In this document: positions 18,945-25,704 of the stretch, piece by piece | Position numbering within the stretch: position 1 is the stretch's first letter | Layout of the letters: every line of letters starts with the position of its first letter | Assembly: GCF_001544515.1 (NCBI RefSeq) | Contig: NZ_FCOL02000024.1 | Coordinates: 24,422 to 88,421 of the forward strand | From: Caballeronia terrestris | GTDB lineage: Bacteria > Pseudomonadota > Gammaproteobacteria > Burkholderiales > Burkholderiaceae | Length of the DNA: 64,000 nucleotides | Direction of reading: 5' to 3' | Notes under the pieces: generated by a model | The model's database searches: none | What the model was told of the DNA's origin: nothing | Seen by the model: only the letters and a program-made list of their open reading frames with translations | Made by a program: the position numbers and the translations under genes

Positions 18945-19087
18945 CAGGTAGTTGTTATCAAAAAAATGCGGGGCGGGATCCAGAGTCCGGCCCCGAGCGC
19001 GCAGGCGCGGAGTCCTGCGCACGCCGACACACGGCGTGCGCGACAGATCGCGCGGCGCATCGCAATCAAAAGAATGATGGAGCGTGC

Positions 19088-20314
19088 ATGGACGAGTTGA
19101 CACTCGGTTTGATCGGCGCCGGTGCCGTGGTGGTGGGCGGCGTCGTGGTTTACAACGCATGGCAGAGCGCGAAGGTGCGCCGCAGGATGCCCCGTCCGAT
19201 GCCCGAAGAAGCCGCGGATTCGCTCGCGCGCCAGGATGCGGACGAAGAGCATCCGTTTATCGAGCCGGTGCGGCCCACGCGCCGCGAGCCCGCGATGGGC
19301 GAAGCCGAAACCAGTGAGAACAGGGAATCGCGCCTCGAACCGAGTTTCGGCGGCGCGCCGATGCCCGGTGTAGCCCCAGCCGATACGGCCGTCGACCTCC
19401 AGGCCGAGGCGACGTCGACGAACGGCGAAGCGCAAATCGAGGACGAAAGCGACGAGCCGATCCTCCCCGCCGCGACGACGATCTCATCGGCGCCGCCCGC
19501 GCTGGTGGATCGCCGTATCGATTGCGTCGTGCCGATTCGCCTCACCGCGCCGATCGCCGGCGACAAGCTCGTGCCGCTGGCCCAGCGCTTGCGCCGCGCG
19601 GGCAGCAAGCCGGTGAACATCGAAGGCCAGCCCGAGGGCGAGACCACCTGGGAGCTGCTAAAGAACGGCGCGCGCTATGCGGAATTGCGCGCGGCGGCGC
19701 AACTGGCGAATCGCAGCGGGCCGCTCAACGAACTGGAATTCTCCGAATTCGTGACCGGCGTGCAGCGTTTCGCCGATGCGATCGACGGCGCGCCCGAATT
19801 TCCCGACATGCTGGAAACCGTCGGCATGGCGCGCGAACTCGATGCGTTCGCCGCCCAGTGCGACGCGCAGTTGTCGATCAACATCCTTTCCGACGGCGCG
19901 CCGTGGTCGGCAAATTACGTGCAGGCGGTGGCGTCGCAGGACGGCTTGCTGCTCTCGCGCGACGGCACGCGCTTCGTCAAGCTCGACGCCAAGCAGAATC
20001 CGGTCTTCATGCTCCAGTTCGGCGACACCAACTTCCTGCGCGACGACCTCACGTACAAGGGTGGCCAGATGATCACGCTGGTGCTCGACGTGCCAGTCGC
20101 CGACGAAGACATCCTGCCGTTTCGCCTGATGTGCGATTACGCGAAGTCGCTGTCCGAGCGGATCGGCGCGCGCGTCGTCGACGACCAGCGCCGGCCGCTG
20201 CCCGAATCGGCGCTGCTCGCGATCGAAAAGCAGTTGATGGCGCTATACGCGAAGCTGGAGCAGGCCGGCATCCCGGCGGGATCGCCCGCGACGCGGCGGT
20301 TGTTCAGCCAGTAA
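19088..20314 (+). CDS. zipA: ZipA-like cell division protein
   Basis: A 408-residue division protein that tethers FtsZ to the inner membrane. Seen: an N-terminal membrane anchor (LGLIGAGAVVVGGVVVYNAW, residues 6-25), a charged, Pro/Glu-rich variable linker to about residue 140, and a C-terminal globular domain beginning near VDRRIDCVVPIRLTAPI and ending LMCDYAKSLSERIGARVVDD, which matches the ZipA FtsZ-binding domain layout. It sits between smc and ligA, as usual in this order. GGAG at 19079-19082 supports the start. A hairpin with T-run follows the stop. Confidence 0.85.
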   Translation: MDELTLGLIGAGAVVVGGVVVYNAWQSAKVRRRMPRPMPEEAADSLARQDADEEHPFIEPVRPTRREPAMGEAETSENRESRLEPSFGGAPMPGVAPADTAVDLQAEATSTNGEAQIEDESDEPILPAATTISSAPPALVDRRIDCVVPIRLTAPIAGDKLVPLAQRLRRAGSKPVNIEGQPEGETTWELLKNGARYAELRAAAQLANRSGPLNELEFSEFVTGVQRFADAIDGAPEFPDMLETVGMARELDAFAAQCDAQLSINILSDGAPWSANYVQAVASQDGLLLSRDGTRFVKLDAKQNPVFMLQFGDTNFLRDDLTYKGGQMITLVLDVPVADEDILPFRLMCDYAKSLSERIGARVVDDQRRPLPESALLAIEKQLMALYAKLEQAGIPAGSPATRRLFSQ

Positions 20315-20346
20315 CGCCGTGCTGCCTGCCACGCAATGATACGAAT

Positions 20347-20371
20347 CGCGCTCCACGGAGCGCGTTTTTTT
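20347..20371 (+). terminator. Rho-independent terminator after zipA
   Basis: An 8-bp inverted repeat CGCGCTCC / GGAGCGCG (20347-20354 with 20357-20364) is followed directly by seven T. It lies 32 bases after the zipA stop and ahead of ligA, so ligA-def probably has its own promoter in 20372-20504; I could not identify it with confidence. Confidence 0.75.
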
Positions 20372-20504
20372 GTGCGCGTCCGCACGGCGGCGCACACGTT
20401 GCGGCGCCGTTGGCCATCCGGCCGATGCCACGATTTACCGATCTTCTGAGACAATCGAACGGTCGGATTTCTCTTAATCCAAACCATTTTCCGTGTTACT
20501 ACGC

Positions 20505-22583
20505 ATGTCCGCCAAAACGAAAGCCGAGTCCATCGCCAAGTCGCAGTCCGCCGCCCCGGTGCCGAGCGCCGAGCGCCCGGCCGAGCGCGCCGCGTGGCTG
20601 CGCTCGGAACTGGAACGCGCGAACTACGCGTACTACGTGCTCGACCAGCCGGATTTGCCCGACGCCGAATACGACACGCTCTTCAAGGAACTGCAGCAGA
20701 TCGAGGCCGACCAGCCCGATCTGGTCACGCCCGATTCGCCGACCCAGCGCGTGGGCGGCCAGGTGGCGGCGGGCTTCGAGCCGGTCGTCCACGACGTGCC
20801 GATGCTGTCGCTGAACAACGGCTTTGCCGAGGAAGACATCGTCGCGTTCGACAAGCGCGTGTCCGACGCGCTCGGCCACGCGCCGGTGCAGTACGCGTGC
20901 GAGCTGAAATTCGACGGCTTGGCGATCTCGCTCCGCTACGACGACGGCCGCCTCGTGCAGGCCGCCACGCGCGGCGACGGCGCGACCGGCGAGGAAGTGA
21001 CCGGCAACGTCCGCACGATCCGCTCGATTCCGCTCAAGCTGAAGGGCAAGAACGTGCCGAAGCGCCTCGACGTGCGCGGCGAAGCGCTGATGTTCAAGCG
21101 CGATTTCGAGCGCCTTAACGCGCGGCAACGCGAGGCCGAGCATCGCGAGTTCGCGAATCCGCGTAACGCGGCGGCGGGCAGCCTGCGCCAGCTCGATCCG
21201 AAGATGACGGCGCAGCGGCCCCTCTCGTTCTTTGCATACGGCATCGGCGTGCTCGAAGGCGCCGAAATGCCGCCGACGCATTCCGCCTTGCTCGACTGGT
21301 ACGTCGAACTCGGCTTGCCGGTCAATGCGGAGCGTGGCGTGGTTGAAGGCGCGCAGGGTTTGCTCGACTTCTTCGCGAAAACCGGCGAGAAACGCGAAGG
21401 CCTGCCGTACGACATCGACGGCGTCGTCTACAAGGTCAACCAGCGCGACGAGCAGGACAAGCTCGGCTTCGTCTCGCGCGCGCCGCGCTTCGCGCTCGCG
21501 CACAAGTTCCCGGCGCAGGAAGCGCTCACGCAACTGCTCGCGATCGACGTGCAGGTCGGCCGCACGGGCGCGATCACGCCGGTCGCGCGGCTCGCGCCGA
21601 TTTTCGTCGGCGGGGCGACGGTAACGAATGCCACGCTGCATAACGAGGACGAAGTGCGCCGCAAGGACATCCGTATCGGCGACACGGTGATCGTGCGCCG
21701 CGCGGGCGACGTGATTCCCGAAGTGGTCGGCGCGATCCTGGACCGCCGTCCCGACGACGCACACGAATTCGTCATGCCGGCCGAGTGCCCGGTCTGCGGC
21801 TCGAAGATCGAGCGCCTGCCGGACGAAGCGATCGCGCGCTGCACTGGCGGCCTGTTTTGTCCCGCGCAGCGCAAGCAGGCGCTGTGGCATTTTGCGCAGC
21901 GTCGCGCACTGGATATCGACGGCCTGGGCGAAAAGATCATCGACCAGTTGGTCGAGGAGAACCTCGTGCGCACGCCCGCCGATCTCTTCAGCCTCGGCTT
22001 TTCGACGCTTGCCGCACTTGACCGTTTCGCTGATAAATCCGCACAAAACCTGCTCGATTCGCTCGAAAAAGCCCGAAAAACGACACTGGCGCGGTTCATC
22101 TACGCGCTCGGCATCCGGCACGTCGGCGAATCGACGGCGAAGGATCTCGCGAAGCATTTCGGCTCGCTCGACCCGATCCTCGCGGCCACGGTCGAAGAAT
22201 TGCTGGAAGTGAACGATGTCGGGCCGGTGGTTGCCGAATCGATCCACAATTTCTTCAGCGAAGCGCACAACCAGCACGTGATCGAGCAGTTGCGTGCGAA
22301 GGTGTCGTGGCCCGAAGGTCCTCCCGCTCCGAAAGCGCCACAGGGTGTGCTGGCGGGCAGGACGGTCGTGCTGACCGGCACGCTGCCGGCGTTGTCGCGC
22401 GAGGAGGCGAAGGAGATGCTGGAAGCGGCCGGGGCGAAGGTGGCCGGGTCGGTATCGAAAAAGACCGATTACGTCGTGGCGGGGACGGAGGCGGGCAGCA
22501 AGCTCGCGAAAGCCGAGGAACTCGGCATCCCCGTGCTCGACGAAGACGGGTTGCGCAGGCTTTTGGAAGGAGTGACTCCATGA
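20505..22583 (+). CDS. ligA: NAD+-dependent DNA ligase
   Basis: A 692-residue essential DNA ligase sealing nicks in replication and repair with NAD+. Seen: the N-terminal Ia domain, the adenylated lysine Lys135 in CELKFDGLAISLRY, the OB-fold, a four-cysteine zinc finger (CPVCGSK ... RCTGGLFCP), helix-hairpin-helix repeats and a C-terminal BRCT domain beginning GVLAGRTVVLTGTL. The start at ATG 20505 is chosen over an upstream GTG at 20493, which would add four residues. Its stop overlaps the def start (ATGA), so ligA and def are translationally coupled. Confidence 0.95.
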   Translation: MSAKTKAESIAKSQSAAPVPSAERPAERAAWLRSELERANYAYYVLDQPDLPDAEYDTLFKELQQIEADQPDLVTPDSPTQRVGGQVAAGFEPVVHDVPMLSLNNGFAEEDIVAFDKRVSDALGHAPVQYACELKFDGLAISLRYDDGRLVQAATRGDGATGEEVTGNVRTIRSIPLKLKGKNVPKRLDVRGEALMFKRDFERLNARQREAEHREFANPRNAAAGSLRQLDPKMTAQRPLSFFAYGIGVLEGAEMPPTHSALLDWYVELGLPVNAERGVVEGAQGLLDFFAKTGEKREGLPYDIDGVVYKVNQRDEQDKLGFVSRAPRFALAHKFPAQEALTQLLAIDVQVGRTGAITPVARLAPIFVGGATVTNATLHNEDEVRRKDIRIGDTVIVRRAGDVIPEVVGAILDRRPDDAHEFVMPAECPVCGSKIERLPDEAIARCTGGLFCPAQRKQALWHFAQRRALDIDGLGEKIIDQLVEENLVRTPADLFSLGFSTLAALDRFADKSAQNLLDSLEKARKTTLARFIYALGIRHVGESTAKDLAKHFGSLDPILAATVEELLEVNDVGPVVAESIHNFFSEAHNQHVIEQLRAKVSWPEGPPAPKAPQGVLAGRTVVLTGTLPALSREEAKEMLEAAGAKVAGSVSKKTDYVVAGTEAGSKLAKAEELGIPVLDEDGLRRLLEGVTP

Positions 22584-23113
22584 TTCGCGAAATACTGAAG
22601 ATGGGCGATCCGCGGCTGTTGCGCATCGCCGAGCCGGTCGAGCATTTCGATACCCAGGAATTGCACGAGCTCATCAAGGACATGTTCGACACGATGCGCG
22701 ACGCGAACGGCGCGGGGCTCGCCGCGCCGCAGATCGGCGTCGATCTGCAGGTCGTGATCTTCGGGTTCGGCTACAACGAGCGCTACCCGGACGCGCCGTC
22801 CGTGCCGGAAACCGTGCTGATCAACCCGATCATTTCGCCGAATTCGCACGACATGGAGGAGGGCTGGGAAGGATGCCTGTCCGTGCCCGGCCTGCGCGGC
22901 GCCGTGCAGCGGTACTCGATGATCCGCTACCAGGGCTTCGACCAGTTCGGCGGCGCGATCGACCGGCTGGCCGAGGGGTTTCACGCACGCGTCGTGCAGC
23001 ACGAGTGCGATCACCTGATCGGCAAGCTCTATCCGATGCGAATTACGGACTTCTCGAAGTTCGGCTTCACCGACATCCTGTTCCCGGGGCTCGACTCGCC
23101 GCGGGATGATTGA
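22580..23113 (+). CDS. def: Peptide deformylase
   Basis: A 177-residue metalloenzyme that removes the formyl group from new polypeptides. All three family motifs are visible: GAGLAAPQIGV, EGCLSVPG with the metal-binding cysteine, and QHECDHLIG with the two metal histidines and the catalytic glutamate. The start ATG overlaps the ligA stop. The sequence wording (MIREILKMGDPRLLRIAEPV) is close to one of the several deformylases of this family; a second copy elsewhere is common. A strong terminator follows. Confidence 0.93.
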   Translation: MIREILKMGDPRLLRIAEPVEHFDTQELHELIKDMFDTMRDANGAGLAAPQIGVDLQVVIFGFGYNERYPDAPSVPETVLINPIISPNSHDMEEGWEGCLSVPGLRGAVQRYSMIRYQGFDQFGGAIDRLAEGFHARVVQHECDHLIGKLYPMRITDFSKFGFTDILFPGLDSPRDD

Positions 23114-23132
23114 TCGGTAGCTTTTTCAAACG

Positions 23133-23166
23133 CGAAGGCCGCTCCGGGGAGCGGCCTTCGTCGTTT
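23133..23166. terminator. Terminator after def, shared with the convergent 77-aa gene
   Basis: A perfect 13-bp inverted repeat CGAAGGCCGCTCC / GGAGCGGCCTTCG (23133-23145 and 23148-23160) lies between two convergent genes, with T-rich sequence after it on the plus strand and, read the other way, after the complement of AGCTTTTTC. It can act in both directions. Confidence 0.8.
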
Positions 23167-23399
23167 CAGGCGAACGTTTTCTTCGCACCGATCTCGGGTT
23201 GGCGAAAGAGCTTCACGTGCTCGGGATTCGCCGATGCCTGCAAGCGCCCGTCCGGCAACCGCGCAATGACGACCTCACCGATGCCCGGGCTCATCACGAC
23301 GACTTCGTCGCGCAGGGCGAGGAGCGCGTCGAGCCGTCGTCGGCCGCTGATGATTTCGAGGCCGGTTTTGGTTTCGCGAACAATGATCTCAACTGACAT
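23166..23399 (-). CDS. Small ParB-like protein of unknown function (77 aa)
   Basis: A 77-residue protein with no assigned function. The segment IIVRETKTGLEIISGRRRLD recalls the start of the ParB/sulfiredoxin fold (a strand, a glycine, then I-x-G-x-R-R-L), but the protein is shorter than a full ParB domain and has no DNA-binding part. A good ribosome site (GGGGAG on the minus strand, about 23408-23413) precedes the ATG at 23399; an upstream in-frame ATG at 23429 lacks one. It is isolated between two terminators, so it is transcribed alone. Whether the ParB resemblance is homology or chance needs a profile search. Confidence 0.65.
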   Translation of the reverse strand: MSVEIIVRETKTGLEIISGRRRLDALLALRDEVVVMSPGIGEVVIARLPDGRLQASANPEHVKLFRQPEIGAKKTFA

Positions 23400-23509
23400 G
23401 GCGGTTCTCCCCAATGACGTGCGAAGCATGAATACGCGCCCTCAGGCGGTAAAAAGGGCGTTACCTTCCTATCGGGTGGATGACATATTTTCTTTAATCA
23501 AAAATCCAT

Positions 23510-23550
23510 AAAAAAATCGACGCGCACGATTGGGGTGCGTGCGCGTCGAT
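23510..23550 (-). terminator. Rho-independent terminator after rluB
   Basis: A 12-bp inverted repeat ATCGACGCGCAC / GTGCGCGTCGAT (23516-23527 and 23539-23550) is followed on the minus strand by seven T (the A run at 23510-23516). It lies about 50 bases beyond the rluB stop and closes the glnD-rluB transcript. Confidence 0.85.
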
Positions 23551-23601
23551 TTCGTGGTTTTTCGTCGTTTTTTTACTACGTATTTTTGGTGGATTGCGAG
23601 A

Positions 23602-25698
23602 TCAGAACGCTTCGTCCGGCCCGAGATACCGCCATTGTCCCGGCGGCAGCGCGCCGAGTGTCACGCGACCCATGCGAATGCGTTTCAGCCCGACCACTTC
23701 GAGCCCGACCAGCTCGCACATCCTGCGAATCTGACGCTTTTTGCCTTCGCGCAGCACGAAGCGCAGTTGTTCGCCGTTCTGCCAGCTCACCTGCGCCGTC
23801 TTGAGCGGGACGTCGTCGAGTTCCAGGCCGTGGCGCAGCAACGCGAGGCTTTCGGCGGGCAGATGCTGATCGACGTCGGTCGTGTGCTCGCCAAATTTCA
23901 CGCGCACAAGATATTCCTTGTCGACTTCCGAGTGGCCGCCGATCAGTTGCTTCGCGATGCGGCCGTCTTGCGTGAGGACGAGGAGGCCCGTCGAATCGAT
24001 ATCGAGACGGCCGGCGGGCGCGAGCGTGCGCAGGTGGTTCGGCGTGAAGCGGATGCCGGACTGGTCGTCGGGCCAGTGATTCGACGGGCTGACCAGCGTG
24101 ACGGCCGGCTGGTAGCCGTCCTCGGCCTGTCCGGAGACGTAGCCGACAGGCTTGTGCACCAGGATCGTGACCTGTTGCGACTGGGCGGCGTGCGCGGCCG
24201 GCAGGACTTCGACGTTTTGGTCGGGACGGATCCGCGTGCCGAGCGTGTCGATCACCTGGCCGTCGACGAGCACCCAACCCTTTTCGATCCACTCGTCGGC
24301 TTCGCGGCGCGAGCACAGGCCGAGTTCGGACATCACCTTCGAGAGGCGCACGAGGCCTTCTTCTCCGGCGCGCGCCATGCGGGCGGGAGAGATGGCGGGT
24401 TCCTTGCGTTTTTTCTCCGCGCGGGGGAGGGAGGGCGCGCTGGACGAGGGGCGGCGGTCGTCGTTGCCTGGGCGGTCGCTACGCGGTGCGGCACGGTCGC
24501 CAAATGAAGGGCGGGGGCCGCGGTCGGCGGAGCGCGAATCATCTCCACGCGCCTTGAACAGACGGCGTTCGTCACCGCTCGGGCGGTCGCCACGCGGGGC
24601 GCCGCGATCGCCAAATGACGGACGCGGGCCGCGATCGCCTGATCGCGAATCGTCGCCGCGAGCGTTGAACGGACGACGCTCATCGCCGCTCGGGCGGTCA
24701 CCACGCGGGGCGGCGCGATCGCCGAATGACGGACGCGGACCGCGATCGCCCGATCGCGAATCATCGCCACGCGCTTTGAACGGACGGCGTTCGTCGCCAC
24801 TCGGACGATCACCACGCGGTGCGGCGCGATCGCCCGACCGCGACTCTTCTCCGCGCGGTTTAAACGGACGGCGTTCATCGCCACTTGGACGATCACCACG
24901 CGGTGCGGCGCGATCGCCAAATGAGGGGCGCGGACCGCGATCGCCCGATCGCGAATCATCGCCACGCGCTTTGAACGGACGGCGTTCGTCGCCACTCGGA
25001 CGATCACCACGCGGTGCGGCGCGATCGCCAAATGAGGGGCGCGGACCGCGATCGCCCGACCGCGAATCATCGCCACGCGGTTTGAAAGGACGCCGCTCAT
25101 CCCCAGCCGGCCGATCACCACGCGGTGCGGCGCGATCGCCGAATGACGGACGCGGACCACGATCGCCTGCCCGCGAATCATCGCCACGCGGTTTAAAAGC
25201 ACGGCGTTCGTCGCCGCTCGGCCGATCACCACGCGGCGCGCTGCGGTCACCGAACGAGGGACGCGGACCACGATCGCCCGATCGCGAATCATCTCCACGC
25301 GGTTTGAAAGGACGCCGCTCATCCCCACCCGGCCGATCGCCACGCGGCGCGGCGCGATCCCCGAACGAAGGACGCGGACCACGATCACCCGACCGCGACT
25401 CCTCACCACGAGCTTTAAAAGGCCGCCGCTCATCCCCACCCGGCCGATCACCCCTCGGCGCCCCACGATCCCCAAACGAAGGACGCGGACCACGATCACC
25501 CGAGCGCGACTCCTCACCACGCGCCTTGAACGGCCGCCGCTCATCTCCACTCGGCTGAGACTGAGACTGAGGCCGAGGCCGATCCCCCGCCGCCACACTC
25601 TCACGCACAGGTTTCCTCCCCGCAGCACTACCGGAACGCACAGGGGAGCGCGCCGGCGTGGCCGGGCGCGGATGTTTGGCTGTCAGTTTGACGCGCAT
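23602..25698 (-). CDS. rluB: 23S rRNA pseudouridine synthase RluB with a long repetitive N-terminal extension
   Basis: A 698-residue RsuA-family pseudouridine synthase; RluB modifies U2605 of 23S rRNA (E. coli numbering). The catalytic part is the last 250 residues: an S4 RNA-binding domain (about 447-500, VRLSKVMSELGLCSRREAD), then the synthase domain with the catalytic aspartate Asp566 in GRLDIDSTGLLVL. Residues 1-50 are basic and Ser/Pro-rich; residues 51-411 are ten tandem copies of a 37-residue Arg/Gly/Asp-rich unit (one copy is 28 residues). E. coli RluB is under 300 residues, so this protein is more than doubled by the repeats, which are likely disordered. It starts 6 bases after glnD ends. 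Confidence 0.92.
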   Translation of the reverse strand: MRVKLTAKHPRPATPARSPVRSGSAAGRKPVRESVAAGDRPRPQSQSQPSGDERRPFKARGEESRSGDRGPRPSFGDRGAPRGDRPGGDERRPFKARGEESRSGDRGPRPSFGDRAAPRGDRPGGDERRPFKPRGDDSRSGDRGPRPSFGDRSAPRGDRPSGDERRAFKPRGDDSRAGDRGPRPSFGDRAAPRGDRPAGDERRPFKPRGDDSRSGDRGPRPSFGDRAAPRGDRPSGDERRPFKARGDDSRSGDRGPRPSFGDRAAPRGDRPSGDERRPFKPRGEESRSGDRAAPRGDRPSGDERRPFKARGDDSRSGDRGPRPSFGDRAAPRGDRPSGDERRPFNARGDDSRSGDRGPRPSFGDRGAPRGDRPSGDERRLFKARGDDSRSADRGPRPSFGDRAAPRSDRPGNDDRRPSSSAPSLPRAEKKRKEPAISPARMARAGEEGLVRLSKVMSELGLCSRREADEWIEKGWVLVDGQVIDTLGTRIRPDQNVEVLPAAHAAQSQQVTILVHKPVGYVSGQAEDGYQPAVTLVSPSNHWPDDQSGIRFTPNHLRTLAPAGRLDIDSTGLLVLTQDGRIAKQLIGGHSEVDKEYLVRVKFGEHTTDVDQHLPAESLALLRHGLELDDVPLKTAQVSWQNGEQLRFVLREGKKRQIRRMCELVGLEVVGLKRIRMGRVTLGALPPGQWRYLGPDEAF
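24466..25548 (-). repeat. In-frame 111-bp tandem repeat array inside rluB (10 copies)
   Basis: Ten head-to-tail copies of a 111-bp unit encoding GDERRPFKxRG(D/E)(D/E)SRSGDRG then PRPSFGDRxAPRGDRP and one more residue. Nine copies are 37 codons; the seventh from the N-terminus lacks 27 bp (GPRPSFGDR) yet stays in frame. Copies vary at a few sites (K-A/K-P, DD/EE, S/G/A at the last position). A further degenerate start (NDDRRPSS) follows the last copy. High identity at nucleotide level implies recent expansion by slippage or unequal crossing-over; copy number may differ between strains. Confidence 0.95.
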
Positions 25699-25704
25699 AA
25701 TTTC

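Noticed and set aside
18955..19010. Terminator after smc
   Set aside because: The hairpin there has its A-run before it and no T-run on the plus strand, so it would act only in the minus direction, where no gene ends.
16152..19160. 1002-codon open frame on the minus strand opposite smc
   Set aside because: It is a GC-rich shadow of the smc coiled coil (high third-position GC keeps the antisense frame open). The smc frame has all family motifs; the shadow has none.
24152..25558. Long open frame (468 codons) on the plus strand across the rluB repeat
   Set aside because: It is the antisense reading of the repeat array, kept open because the unit length is a multiple of three and GC-rich. It has no ribosome site and only repeats SPRSPNEGRGPRSPDRESS-like sequence.
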